From NCBI RefSeq assembly GCF_900100875.1, contig NZ_FNKQ01000003.1, forward strand, positions 186,001-250,000: a stretch of 64,000 nt of DNA, read 5' to 3'. Numbering within the stretch: the first letter of the stretch is position 1; every line of letters begins with the position of its first letter. Under the pieces are notes generated by a model. It did not search any database. It was given only the letters and a program-made list of their open reading frames with translations, and had not been told where the DNA came from. This document shows, in pieces, positions 17,262 to 26,341 of this stretch. The position numbers were made by a program, and so were the translations under genes. Origin of the DNA: Halopelagius longus. Lineage in GTDB: Archaea > Halobacteriota > Halobacteria > Halobacteriales > Haloferacaceae.

Positions 17262-19640
17262 ATGAGTTCAAAGTGTTCGTTCTCAGTTAAAGATGAAAAC
17301 ACTCAGTATGAGTGTTCTCGTCCAGTTTGTGAGAAGAGCGAAGATAGATGCATATTCCATTTGGATGACGAAACACTAGAAGAAATCGATCAAAAAGAAG
17401 TTTTTGAGGAGTTTAAACGAGAAGTCGAAACAGAATCAAACCTCGATTTTAGAGGCATAAATATCCCCTATATTGATTTTTCTATGGTGAAAATACCTTC
17501 TGAATATTCCACCTGGTTTGACTTTGATCATGCCACAATTGGAACATTAGATCTTTCTAATTGCGATATTACGATTCCACTTTCGATTTTAAGTGCAGAA
17601 ATCGATAAGATGGATCTGAGCGGGGCAAGAGTAACAAGCATAATAGAATGCACGGATTCGACGATAGGAACAGTAGACCTACAACATTTGATTAGCGACT
17701 CCGCAATTTCATTCAATGATTGTGATATTGAGGGAGATGTTAAATGTGGATCATCGAACCACCATATATTTAACATTATGAGGAGCAACGTGAAGGGAGA
17801 TTGTGACTTTCTAGGATCAGAGTTGGATGTTATTCGACTCACCGGATCCTTACTCAAGGGATACGTCAAACTGAACGGAACATCAATTAAGGAAGTCCAC
17901 TGTCACGGTGTAGATTTCAAAGGTGGAATCTCATGTATGAGGGCTGAATTCACTAAAGCAGTCCACTTCCAAGAATCAACGTTTCATGAATCTGCTGATT
18001 TCAGAGCTACTAATTTAGGAGGGGACGTTGATTTCCGTGGCGTGATATTCTATTGTGGACCCACATTTAGAGAAGCAGATATCCATGCAGGGAATTTCAG
18101 ATGTATTCGATCTAACAGTGAGATCTCTTTTTACCAGGCAGAGTTTTCTGGACAAACTAGGATATCATCGTGCGAACAGCAGATATTTGACCATTTTGAC
18201 ATTGATGATAGCGAGGATGAAATCGAATCTCTAAATTTTAACGGAGCTTACTTCCACGGAGATCTAATTATTAGAGATTCTAAGGTAAATAATGATGTGG
18301 CATTATCTAGGTCGGACTTTAACCGTAACTTACACATCCTGAATGTAGAGGTTGGCGGAAACATGGAAATGATTTCTTCAGTTGTGCGGTCTCGATTTGT
18401 GATCAACTCCACAGAGGTGAATGGGGATATAGAGATGGTCCACAGTCAGCTTGTATGTATAGTTGAGTTCACCGAACTTACTGCCAATTCATTAAATCTT
18501 AGTCGAACAGAGCTAGGAAAAGTAAGCCGAATAACAGATATGAGCCTCATGGGGGAGTTTGATATTTCTAATGTAAATCAGGAATCTGACCTCATAATTG
18601 AGGATTCTTCGATAGAGAAGATAAATGCGATAGCAAGTTACTTCTCAAATCTCCACCTACACGATATCGATATAGATTCAATTGGGCGCTTCGATAGCAC
18701 GACCTTTGACAATTTCCATATAGATCCAGTTGATAACGGCCATATCCAAATATATTCCTTTTTGGAGTCAACGATCAAGAAAGGTCGAATCGAACATCCA
18801 TCAGAAAATCAGCCATTTTACGATATGACTTCCACTACTTTAGGCCCTATCGACATAATTGCACCAGAAGGCGTAGAAAGTCTTTCACCCTTCCAATTTG
18901 TGGAAACTGATTTTGAAGGATTTGACTTTACAGACCACCGGCAGGAATTAGAAGAAAACAATTGGGAATTTGACTATTCTAAGGTAGACGTGGAACGGAG
19001 GTTAGGCGAGTCAGACATCAATATAAGGGAAGTGACTGATGAAGAACTGACAGAAGAGATGATGTATAGATTCCCGGACGTTTCTAAAGAACAAAAATCA
19101 CAAGAAACGACATATCTTAAGGCTAAGATTGGTGCGAAAGAGGTTGGGGACTATAAATCTGCGTCAGAATTCCTCATACAGGAAATGCGGATGAATAGAA
19201 GTCGGCATCGAAATACTCTATCCTCTGAATCACTTATTGAACAGGTTCCAGGCACAATACAACGAGACGTTAATTGGAGATGGATTCGGTCGTTCTTGTC
19301 ATATACAACGAATAGTATATTGGACCATAGTTGCGGATACGGTGAGAAAATCTGGAAGATTGGTGGATGGATGTTACTATTCATATTTGTTCCGGCAGCC
19401 ATATATCCATTTACAGACGTAGTGAATGGAACGACCGGAAGAACGCTATCAGAGGGAACAGTTATTGAAGTAGCTATTAGCAGCCTATACTTTAGTATAT
19501 CAACATTTACTACTCTTGGATATGGAGATTTCCAACCAAGAGGCGATATTGCACGGATAGTCGCAAGCACAGAAGCCTTTGGAGGAGTATTTTTAGTTGG
19601 GTTACTCTTATATGCGCTTGGGAAACAGGCTTCAAGGTAA
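17262..19640 (+). CDS. Pentapeptide-like beta-helix protein with C-terminal potassium-channel pore
   Basis: 792 residues. Residues 1-35 hold Cys and His (CSFS, ECSRPVCE, DRCIFH), a likely zinc site. Residues about 55-560 are quasi-repeats of five residues (LDFRG, ADFRATNLGGDVDFRG, LDLSN), which fold as a right-handed beta helix. A charged helical linker (TYLKAKIGAKEVGDYKSA) follows. The end is a two-helix channel: TM1 (GGWMLLFIFVPAAIYPF), pore helix plus filter STFTTLGYGD, TM2 (GGVFLVGLLLYALG). TTLGYGD is the potassium-selectivity signature. ATG 17262 is preferred over TTG 17223. An ion-channel sensor or defence effector is inferred. Confidence 0.82.
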   Translation: MSSKCSFSVKDENTQYECSRPVCEKSEDRCIFHLDDETLEEIDQKEVFEEFKREVETESNLDFRGINIPYIDFSMVKIPSEYSTWFDFDHATIGTLDLSNCDITIPLSILSAEIDKMDLSGARVTSIIECTDSTIGTVDLQHLISDSAISFNDCDIEGDVKCGSSNHHIFNIMRSNVKGDCDFLGSELDVIRLTGSLLKGYVKLNGTSIKEVHCHGVDFKGGISCMRAEFTKAVHFQESTFHESADFRATNLGGDVDFRGVIFYCGPTFREADIHAGNFRCIRSNSEISFYQAEFSGQTRISSCEQQIFDHFDIDDSEDEIESLNFNGAYFHGDLIIRDSKVNNDVALSRSDFNRNLHILNVEVGGNMEMISSVVRSRFVINSTEVNGDIEMVHSQLVCIVEFTELTANSLNLSRTELGKVSRITDMSLMGEFDISNVNQESDLIIEDSSIEKINAIASYFSNLHLHDIDIDSIGRFDSTTFDNFHIDPVDNGHIQIYSFLESTIKKGRIEHPSENQPFYDMTSTTLGPIDIIAPEGVESLSPFQFVETDFEGFDFTDHRQELEENNWEFDYSKVDVERRLGESDINIREVTDEELTEEMMYRFPDVSKEQKSQETTYLKAKIGAKEVGDYKSASEFLIQEMRMNRSRHRNTLSSESLIEQVPGTIQRDVNWRWIRSFLSYTTNSILDHSCGYGEKIWKIGGWMLLFIFVPAAIYPFTDVVNGTTGRTLSEGTVIEVAISSLYFSISTFTTLGYGDFQPRGDIARIVASTEAFGGVFLVGLLLYALGKQASR

Positions 19641-19735
19641 CTAGAAGTTATCAAATTTTTACAGTATTCGTCGCCCTCCCCGTCATCTCCGAGGGCGGCC
19701 CGCACGTCTCCATCCGCAAGCAGTCCGCCGAACCG

Positions 19736-20710
19736 ATGACCCCCGTCGATCTGGTCGAACTCGGCTCGCTTCCGACGGAACTGGTCGCTCTGCTGTGGAT
19801 GCTGTACGAACACCACCGCGTCGTCCTCTTCTCGGGGCCGACGGGCGTCGGGAAGACGACGCTGATGAACGCGCACATGCCCTTTATCCCGTTCGACCAC
19901 CGCCCGGTGAGCATCGACGAGGGGTCCCGAGAGGTCCACCTGCCGCACGAGACGGGCATCTCCCTGACGACGCGCGACCACGAGAACGAGTTCAAGCGCG
20001 TCTCGATGGCCGACCTGATGACGGAGGCGAACTACCTGAACCCGGACGTGGAAGTCATCGCCGAGGTGAACACGCCCGAGTCGTTCGAGACGTTCGCGGA
20101 GGTTCTCAACACGGGCCACGGCGTCATCGGCACCACGCACGCCGAGGACGTGGAGACCCTCGTCAACCGCGTCGTCGAACAGGGCCTCCCCACCTACCTG
20201 CTCGAAGAACTCGACTTAGTGGTGTTCCCGCGCCGCATCGACGGCGACCGGTACGTCGGCGAGGTGGTCGAACTCGTCGACGAGGAGGGGTACGAGGAAC
20301 TGCCCGCGACGGCGCGGAAGGGTACCATCGAGAAGAACGGGCGGACGCTCCGGTGGAACACCGTCCTGCGCCGCGAGACGGACGGCACGTTCTCGATGCA
20401 GTACGACCACCCGCGGATGGGCGACGACCACCGCAGACTCGGTCACCGCGTCTTCCACCGACTGGCGACGGCGACGGACCGCGACGTAGAGAGCGTGGAG
20501 GCGGAGTTCCACCGCAAGCACGGCTACGTGCAGTATCTCGTGAAGGAGGGCGTCGCGGAGTTCGACCGCCTGTTCGCGTTCCTCTCGGACCTCCGGACGG
20601 ACGAGGCGGCGACGGTCGAACGCGTCCGGCGTCGCATGGCGGAAGCGGAGTCCGCGACGGAAGGCGACGGCGAGAGCGAGGCCCGAACCGACGGTGGTGC
20701 GCGTGAGTGA
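19736..20710 (+). CDS. gspE: Pilus/type II secretion ATPase GspE, C-terminal half (interrupted gene)
   Basis: 324 residues from ATG 19736 with the ATPase core: Walker A GPTGVGKTT at residues 34-42, Asp box SIDEGSREVHLPHE, Walker B region PDVEVIAEVNTPESFE, His box GHGVIGTTHAEDVETLVNR. The conserved codons VALPVISEGGPHVSIRKQS at 19670-19735 precede the first ATG in frame, showing that the gene once continued from upstream. Compared with intact relatives, about 25-35 residues between this and the N-terminal half are missing. The end overlaps the TadC gene. It could be made as a separate ATPase domain from the islet's transcript. Confidence 0.82.
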   Translation: MTPVDLVELGSLPTELVALLWMLYEHHRVVLFSGPTGVGKTTLMNAHMPFIPFDHRPVSIDEGSREVHLPHETGISLTTRDHENEFKRVSMADLMTEANYLNPDVEVIAEVNTPESFETFAEVLNTGHGVIGTTHAEDVETLVNRVVEQGLPTYLLEELDLVVFPRRIDGDRYVGEVVELVDEEGYEELPATARKGTIEKNGRTLRWNTVLRRETDGTFSMQYDHPRMGDDHRRLGHRVFHRLATATDRDVESVEAEFHRKHGYVQYLVKEGVAEFDRLFAFLSDLRTDEAATVERVRRRMAEAESATEGDGESEARTDGGARE

Positions 20711-22631
20711 GGCGTTCGGCGCGGAGAACTCCGAGGGCGGCGGTGTCACCGGCCGCCGAACCTCGTTCGCCGCCGCGGACCGGGTCTGTTACGCCCTGTT
20801 CGCCCGCCACGCCGACGCCGCGCGCCACGAACGCGCCCGCCGCGCCTACCGCGGGACCGACCTCCGGATCGGGTTCGACGTGTACCTCGCCCGCGTGTAC
20901 GCTGTTTCGTGGCTGTTCGCCCTCCTCGTCGGCCTCCCGGCGGGCGTCGTCGCCGTCGCGCTTCCGGATTCGACGCTCTCGGCGGCGGTGGCCGCCGTCG
21001 AAGGTGCCGTCCCCCTCGTCGAGACGGCCCCGGTTCCGCGAGTTCCGCGACCGGTCGTCGCAGTCGCGGCGGCCGTCTTCGCCGGGTCGATGGCCAAACG
21101 GGGCGTCGTCGCCCTCGGCGGCCGGTACCTGCGGTGGGTCGCCGCCGCCCGTCGGTCGAACATCGAACGGACGCTTCCGGGCGCGGTGCGCTACCTACAC
21201 GTCCTCGCGTCGGGGAGCGACGGCCGCCGGGCGATGCTCCGGCGCGTCGCAGACACCGAGGCGTACGGCGAGACGGCCGTCTCCGTGCGGAAGGCGCTGA
21301 ACACCGCCGCGATGACCGGCAACGTCAACGAGGGACTGCGGCGCGTCGCCCGCGACACGCCCGCGCAGGACACCCTCTCGCCGTTCCTCCTGAAGTACCG
21401 CGAACACGCCGACCAAGGCTCCGACGCCCTCCGGAACTACCTCCGGATGGAGAGCCGGATGCTCGGCCACCGACAGGACCGCCGGCGCAAACGTTCCGAG
21501 GGCTTCCTCGAACTGCTCTCTGAGGTGTTCATCGTCCTGTTGGTGATGCCCGCGCTGTTGGTCATCGTCCTCACGGTGATGAGCATCATCGCGCCCGGGC
21601 TCTCCGCGCCGGTGTGGACGCCCGTCGGAGAAACCACCGTCCGCGGGTTCGCCGTCTACGCCAGCGGTCTCCTCATCCTCGTCGTCGGCGTCGTCGCCTC
21701 CGCGTTGGTCGCCGCCCTCCGCCCGCCCGACCAGACCATCGGGTACGAACGCCCCGCCTCGAAGGTGGAAACGCTCGCCACCGCCGCCTCGAACCCGGCG
21801 AGTGCCGCCCTCGTCTTCCTCCCCGTCGGCGTCCTCGGAGCGGTGACCGCCGTCTTCCTCGGTGCGAAGTGGGCGGACGTCGCCCTCGCGGGGTACGTCG
21901 TCTACGCGCTACCCGTCGGCGCGGTGGCCGTCCGCCGCGCCCGCCTCGACGACGCGAAGGATCGCGAGATAAAGGACTTCGTCCACGCCGTCTCGGGGCA
22001 CGTCAGCCTCGGCCGCCCGTTCGGCGAGGCGGTCGAACACGTCGCCCGCGACGTGGATTTGGGTCCGCTCTCCGCCGACGTGGCCGACCTCGCGTCGAAC
22101 CTCCAACTGACGACGCCGAACACCGGCACCGACGAGGACCTGCGGACGGCCGCCTTGGACCGGTTCGTCGAACGCGTCGGCACGCCGATGGCCGAACAGA
22201 CGATCGGCCTCGTGACGGGTGCGCTCGACGCCGGGAGCGACACCGGAACCGTCTTCGAGACACTCCAGAGCGAAATCGGGCGGCTCTACCACGAGAAGCG
22301 CGAACTCCGCTCGGGACTGCTCGTCTACGTCGCCGTCGGGTGGACGACGGCGCTCCTCGTCGTCGGCATCACCGTCGCCACGAGTGCGCAGGTGTTCGAC
22401 GGGTTCGCTCAACTGTCCTCCATGTCGGACCTCTCGGGCGTCTCCTTGGACCCGACGGCCGTCGACCTCGAACGGGACCGCTTCCGAATCTACGTGACGA
22501 CCCAGACGACGATGCTCGCGTCGGGGTGGTTCGCCGGCGCGGCGAGTCGCGGCCGCTACGAGTCGCTGCTTCACTCGGCGATACTCGTCGTCGTCTGCCA
22601 CGTCGTCTTCCGGGGGGCTGGCGTGATATGA
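20703..22631 (+). CDS. tadC: TadC/GspF-type pilus membrane platform protein
   Basis: 642 residues with two copies of the type II secretion F domain: soluble helical parts (NIERTLPGAVRYLHVLASG near 155 and DREIKDFVHAVSGHVSLGRPFGE near 420), each followed by membrane helices. About eight to nine helices in all. It is the inner-membrane platform that works with the GspE ATPase. GTG 20703 overlaps the gspE stop by 8 bases; GTG 20694 is an alternative. The gene is intact even though its ATPase partner is split. Confidence 0.88.
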   Translation: MSEAFGAENSEGGGVTGRRTSFAAADRVCYALFARHADAARHERARRAYRGTDLRIGFDVYLARVYAVSWLFALLVGLPAGVVAVALPDSTLSAAVAAVEGAVPLVETAPVPRVPRPVVAVAAAVFAGSMAKRGVVALGGRYLRWVAAARRSNIERTLPGAVRYLHVLASGSDGRRAMLRRVADTEAYGETAVSVRKALNTAAMTGNVNEGLRRVARDTPAQDTLSPFLLKYREHADQGSDALRNYLRMESRMLGHRQDRRRKRSEGFLELLSEVFIVLLVMPALLVIVLTVMSIIAPGLSAPVWTPVGETTVRGFAVYASGLLILVVGVVASALVAALRPPDQTIGYERPASKVETLATAASNPASAALVFLPVGVLGAVTAVFLGAKWADVALAGYVVYALPVGAVAVRRARLDDAKDREIKDFVHAVSGHVSLGRPFGEAVEHVARDVDLGPLSADVADLASNLQLTTPNTGTDEDLRTAALDRFVERVGTPMAEQTIGLVTGALDAGSDTGTVFETLQSEIGRLYHEKRELRSGLLVYVAVGWTTALLVVGITVATSAQVFDGFAQLSSMSDLSGVSLDPTAVDLERDRFRIYVTTQTTMLASGWFAGAASRGRYESLLHSAILVVVCHVVFRGAGVI

Positions 22632-23347
22632 CGGACAGAGCCCAGTCGGCCGTCGTCGGCGTCGCACTCCTCTTGGCGATGACCGTCGTCGGAATCGGCG
22701 CGCTCACCGCCGCCGCGGGCACCGCCCTCCAAGACGGCGTGGCGGCGAGCGAGTCCGCTCGAATCGCGGACGCACTCGACGACTCGCTCGACCACACGGA
22801 CGGCGCGGGCCGAGACGAATCGACGGTCGAAGTCGCGGGCGGGACGCTCCGCGTCGAGAACCGGACGGTCCGCGTGCTGAACGATTCAGACACCGTGTGG
22901 GCCGCCGACGCGGGCGCGGTCGTCTACGAGACGGGAGACGGGAGTCGCCGCGTCGCGTACCACGCGGGGGCGGTGACTGCGAGTCACGCGGGCGTCGGAC
23001 GCATGGACGCGCCGCCGTCCGTCGCGCCCGCGAACGGGACGTTATACGTCGGAGTGCCGGTGCTGAACGCGACCGGTTCCGACGCCGTCTCCGCGTTCGG
23101 TACGTCGGTGGACGTGACGTTCCGGACGAACGCGACGCACGAGGCGCACACCCTCCCCGAGAACCGCTATCGGGTCGCCGTCGAGACGCCGACGCCCGCG
23201 CCGTGGGAACGGCACTTCGCGGAGCGAAACGCGACGACGACGCGGCGGGACTTCGACGGCGACGGAACCGAGAGCGTCGTCGCCGCCTTCCCCGGCCGGC
23301 GGAGCGTCCGCCTCGTCGTCCACGACCTGCGACTGGAGGTGGCCTGA
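22628..23347 (+). CDS. Pilin-operon protein, DUF7289-like
   Basis: 239 residues with N-terminal RAQSAVVGVALLLAMTVVGIGALTAA, a charged end followed by a hydrophobic helix as in pilins and archaellins. Behind it is a beta-rich, N-glycosylation-sequon-rich domain (NRTV, NDSD, NATG, NATT). Coupled to tadC by ATGA overlap. Likely exported and membrane held; a minor pilin or surface component is inferred from operon and architecture. Confidence 0.7.
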   Translation: MTDRAQSAVVGVALLLAMTVVGIGALTAAAGTALQDGVAASESARIADALDDSLDHTDGAGRDESTVEVAGGTLRVENRTVRVLNDSDTVWAADAGAVVYETGDGSRRVAYHAGAVTASHAGVGRMDAPPSVAPANGTLYVGVPVLNATGSDAVSAFGTSVDVTFRTNATHEAHTLPENRYRVAVETPTPAPWERHFAERNATTTRRDFDGDGTESVVAAFPGRRSVRLVVHDLRLEVA

Positions 23348-23880
23348 TGGGCCGTCCGCCGCGTTCGGCGCATCCGTCGCGTTCGTCGCGGACTCTCCCC
23401 TCGGACCGCGCCCTCTCGCCGGTCGTCGGCAAGGGCCTCGAAGTCGGGCTGGTCGTCCTGTTCGTCGCGTTGCTGACGACGACGCTCTACGGCGGCGTCG
23501 TCCCCGACTACCGCACCGCCGCGGGGGACGAAGTCGGCGAACGCGCACTCGTCGGCGCCGCGGAACGCATCGAGGGGGCGGTTCCGGAGCGCTCGGTCCG
23601 CGTCGAACGCGCCGTCTCGGCCCCGCTTCCGACCACCATCCGCGGCGACCCCTACCGCGTCCGGGCGGCGAACGGAACGCTCGTCCTCGACCACCCGACC
23701 CCCGGTATCGGGGGGCGGGTCAGACTCGCGGTGCCCTCGCGCGTGACGAACGTGACCGGAACGTGGGCGAGTTCGACCCCCTCGTGGGTCGTCGTCCGTG
23801 ATGGCGCGCGCGGCCCGCGCGTCTACTTGGCGAACGGAAACCGGACCGAGGTGGCGAACGAAACGGGGGTGGACCCGTGA
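23347..23880 (+). CDS. Pilin-operon protein, DUF7266-like
   Basis: 177 residues. After a basic Ser/Arg-rich lead (about 20 residues) comes SDRALSPVVGKGLEVGLVVLFVALLTTTLYGG, the RALSPVVG pattern of haloarchaeal pilin-like proteins, followed by a beta-rich domain ending in NGNRTEVANETG. It shares a base with the previous stop (TGATG), so it is translationally coupled. Probably a pseudopilin; not identified further. Confidence 0.68.
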   Translation: MGRPPRSAHPSRSSRTLPSDRALSPVVGKGLEVGLVVLFVALLTTTLYGGVVPDYRTAAGDEVGERALVGAAERIEGAVPERSVRVERAVSAPLPTTIRGDPYRVRAANGTLVLDHPTPGIGGRVRLAVPSRVTNVTGTWASSTPSWVVVRDGARGPRVYLANGNRTEVANETGVDP

Positions 23881-24572
23881 ACGACGCCGATTCGCCGCGC
23901 TCCGACGCGCGCGGGCAGGCGAATCTCCTGGCTCTCGCCGCCGCACTCGTCCTCCTGACCGCCGCGACGGTCGGAAGCGTCGCCCTCGCGGACCGAGCGC
24001 TCGGCGGTGCGGACCGCGACCCGGGGGCGAGACACGCCGCCGAGGCGGCCGCCGCCCGCCTCGTCGCCGCCGAATCGAACTACACGCGGCGCGCGAACGT
24101 CGTGAACCGAACGGCGGTTCGGACGCTCGACGCGGACGATATCGACCGACTCGCGCCGCCCGTCCGGGGCCGGGCGGTCCGGGTCCGACTGGGGAACGAG
24201 ACGTTGCTAGAACGGGGCGACCCCGAGGGGGCGACCGCCCGCAGACTCGTCCGCGTCGAGGGGGGCGACCGCCGGTCCGAGTCGGTGAACTTCACGGAGC
24301 GAACGGCCGTGTCGCTTCCCGACCGGGTGCGGCGCGTCCGCCTCGGCGTGTCCGCCGGAGGCAACACCTCGGTCGTGACGGTGCGAGCGAACGACCGGGT
24401 CGTCCTCCACGACCGGTCGGGACTCTCCGGCGAGTACGTCGTCTCCGTCCCGCCCGTCGCGTCGCCGAGACTGTCGTTCGCGGTCGAAAACGGGAGCGAC
24501 GGGACGGCCACCGTCGAGTGGACGGCGACGAACGCGACGGCGGAGACGCTGGAGGTGACCGTCGGTGCGTGA
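23877..24572 (+). CDS. Pilin-operon protein, DUF7263-like
   Basis: 231 residues. DARGQANLLALAAALVLLTAATVGSVALADRAL at the N-terminus gives a single export/membrane helix. The mature part is beta-rich with several N-x-T/S sequons (NYTR, NRTA, NFTE, NTSV, NATA). GTG start overlapping the previous TGA (GTGA). Assigned by position and architecture in the five-gene pilin-like set. Confidence 0.68.
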   Translation: MNDADSPRSDARGQANLLALAAALVLLTAATVGSVALADRALGGADRDPGARHAAEAAAARLVAAESNYTRRANVVNRTAVRTLDADDIDRLAPPVRGRAVRVRLGNETLLERGDPEGATARRLVRVEGGDRRSESVNFTERTAVSLPDRVRRVRLGVSAGGNTSVVTVRANDRVVLHDRSGLSGEYVVSVPPVASPRLSFAVENGSDGTATVEWTATNATAETLEVTVGA

Positions 24573-25002
24573 GTCGAGAGCCGAGTCGGGCGAACGCGCC
24601 CAACTCGCCACGTCGCTGGCGGAAGCGGTCGTCGGCATCCTCCTCGTCGCCGCCGTCGCGGCGGGGTTCGCCGTCGCTCCCGTCGGCGGCGACGCGGACG
24701 CCGCCCCGTCGCAACGACTCGACCGGCTGGCGTCGGACGCGCTGTCGGTCCTCGCCGCCGAACCGCCGACCGGAAGCGGTATCTCTCGTCTGACCGCCGC
24801 CTGCCGGTCGGAGTCGGCGTTCGAAAACGAGCGCGAGGCGTTGGCGACGCGCCTCGACTCCCTCCTGCCGGACTCGGTGGCGTACCGCCTCGCCACGCCC
24901 CGCGGCCGCGTCGGGTACCCCCCGCCGGACGGACTCCCCGCCGGTCGCGCCGACCGCCAGACCGCCGGGTGCGCGGTGACGCTCAGGGTGTGGTACGTGT
25001 GA
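24565..25002 (+). CDS. Pilin-operon protein, DUF7262-like
   Basis: 145 residues. N-terminal ERAQLATSLAEAVVGILLVAAVAAGFAV is a pilin-like helix preceded by charges. The mature domain has two Cys (AACRS, AGCAV) that could form a disulfide outside the cell. GTG start within the end of the previous gene (8-base overlap). Function inferred as minor pilin or assembly protein. Confidence 0.68.
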   Translation: MRESRAESGERAQLATSLAEAVVGILLVAAVAAGFAVAPVGGDADAAPSQRLDRLASDALSVLAAEPPTGSGISRLTAACRSESAFENEREALATRLDSLLPDSVAYRLATPRGRVGYPPPDGLPAGRADRQTAGCAVTLRVWYV

Positions 25003-25526
25003 GCCGAAATCGCGGGCAGGTCGTCCTCCTCGCGGCCGTCGTCGTCGCCGTCGCCCTCGTGCCGATGACGCTCGCGTACGCCCAACTGGGGTACGACGCC
25101 GACCGGACGCCCTCGCCCGGGCCGACCGACCCCTCGGGAGTCGACGAGGCGCGCGAGACGCTCCGAACGTCGCTCGTCGTCGCCGCCGCCGACGTCGACG
25201 GCGAGTACGCGTGGGGGAATCGCGAGGCGGCGGCGACGGCGGTTCGGGAAGCTATCGACGCCGACGCGCGCCGCCTCGCCGAAGACAGGGCGGGCGAGGA
25301 ACGGTCCCTCGCCGTCGCCGCCAACGGGTCGGCGGCCGGGCGGTGGGCGGGGCGGAACTGCCCGACCGGAGACGGGCGAGACTTCGGAGCGTGCCGCGTC
25401 GAAGAGGGCGTCGTCGTCCAAGAACGCGCGAACGAGACGACCGTCGTCGCCGCGGCGTTCGACGTCTCGGTCGTCGCTCCGGGCGAACGGAGTGAAGTAA
25501 CGGTGGTCGTCCGTCCCGTCGCGTAG
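24999..25526 (+). CDS. Pilin-operon protein, DUF7261-like
   Basis: 175 residues. SRNRGQVVLLAAVVVAVALVPMTLAYAQLGYD is an N-terminal export helix; the rest is acidic, with NCP and ACRV cysteines near residues 122 and 133 and sequons NGS and NETT. GTG 24999 gives a GTGA overlap with the previous stop. Last gene of the pilus operon; the next gene has its own intergenic space of 159 bases. Confidence 0.68.
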   Translation: MSRNRGQVVLLAAVVVAVALVPMTLAYAQLGYDADRTPSPGPTDPSGVDEARETLRTSLVVAAADVDGEYAWGNREAAATAVREAIDADARRLAEDRAGEERSLAVAANGSAAGRWAGRNCPTGDGRDFGACRVEEGVVVQERANETTVVAAAFDVSVVAPGERSEVTVVVRPVA

Positions 25527-25685
25527 GGCGTCCGTACCCCGACGAGAGCGACGCGGCGGCGCTTCCGGAGCCCGATAACGGTACGAAATAGAGAGTGTAA
25601 CTATTCGACGATATACGCGACATATTCTAAATTATTCGTGGCTTCGGCCCGCACTCTTTTCGATTATCGAAGCAAATTCACGTCT

Positions 25686-25928
25686 ATGGCAAACTCAACC
25701 GACTCCAAGCAGACGATGGACCGACAGGAGTTCGCAGAGTACCTCCGAGAACTGGCGAACCAGTTCGACGGCGAGTCGGACGCGAACATCCCCGTCGGGA
25801 ACAAGCGCGTGAACTTGAGTCCGACGCGGAACGTGAAGACGGAGATAGAGGTCATAGAGCGGTCCTCGATGCTCCGCGGGAACAAAGAGTCGATAGAGCT
25901 CAACGCCCGATGGAAGCGGGACAAATAG
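25686..25928 (+). CDS. Amphi-Trp domain-containing protein
   Basis: 80 residues. RQEFAEYLRELANQFDG is an amphipathic helix, followed by strands and the terminal IELNARWKRD, the pattern of the amphi-Trp domain found in haloarchaeal small proteins. The function is unknown. ATG 25686 is chosen; the in-frame upstream extension (from 25638) lies across the promoter. The next gene follows with no gap. Confidence 0.8.
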   Translation: MANSTDSKQTMDRQEFAEYLRELANQFDGESDANIPVGNKRVNLSPTRNVKTEIEVIERSSMLRGNKESIELNARWKRDK

Positions 25929-26297
25929 ATGGTCGAAAGCATCGTCAGTTCGGCGCTCATCTGGTTCGTGGGACTGCTCGTCGGCGCGGTCGGAATCGCG
26001 GCCGGCGCGAAACTGCTGTTGGACCGCGACACCGGGTTCCGCCGGGCGATACTCACCGCTCTCATCGGCGCGACCGTCTGGGCGTTGGTGAGTTACTTCA
26101 TCGGCGGCATCCCCCTCATCGGCCCGATACTGATGCTCATAATCTGGATCGGCGTCATCAACTGGATATACCCCGGCGGATGGGGGACGGCCGCGGGCAT
26201 CGGCCTCGTCGCGTGGTTGGTCGCCGTGGGCATCCTCTTTGCCCTCAGCACCGTCGGCGTCGTCACGCCCGACGCGTTGGGCATCCCCGGCGTCTGA
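25929..26297 (+). CDS. Small four-helix membrane protein
   Basis: 122 residues with four hydrophobic helices: ALIWFVGLLVGAVGIAAGA, AILTALIGATVWALVSYFI, LIGPILMLIIWIGVINWIY and GIGLVAWLVAVGILFALS. No catalytic motif. The ATG begins immediately after the amphi-Trp TAG, so the two are surely cotranscribed. I do not recognise a named family. Confidence 0.7.
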   Translation: MVESIVSSALIWFVGLLVGAVGIAAGAKLLLDRDTGFRRAILTALIGATVWALVSYFIGGIPLIGPILMLIIWIGVINWIYPGGWGTAAGIGLVAWLVAVGILFALSTVGVVTPDALGIPGV

Positions 26298-26341
26298 ACC
26301 GCCGGAGCGCCGTCGCCGCGCCGCCTCGCCCGTCCGACCGC

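Larger units (their letters stand above)
17142..19663. mobile_element. AT-rich islet inserted in gspE
   Basis: Base composition falls abruptly from about 70% G+C to about 40% (two sampled 60-base lines give 42% and 37%) just after the gspE codon for Ser at 17139-17141. It rises again at about 19664. The segment holds a single gene. Codons such as AGA, ATA and AAT, rare around it, are common inside. I find no clear terminal inverted repeat, target duplication, integrase or transposase. The edges are set by composition and loss of gspE similarity, so they are approximate. Confidence 0.75.

Noticed and set aside
17142-19670. Terminal inverted repeats or target duplication at the islet edges
   Set aside because: Only a weak partial match (TTCGTGACGCC against TTCGTCGCC) was seen across the two junctions, no better than chance.
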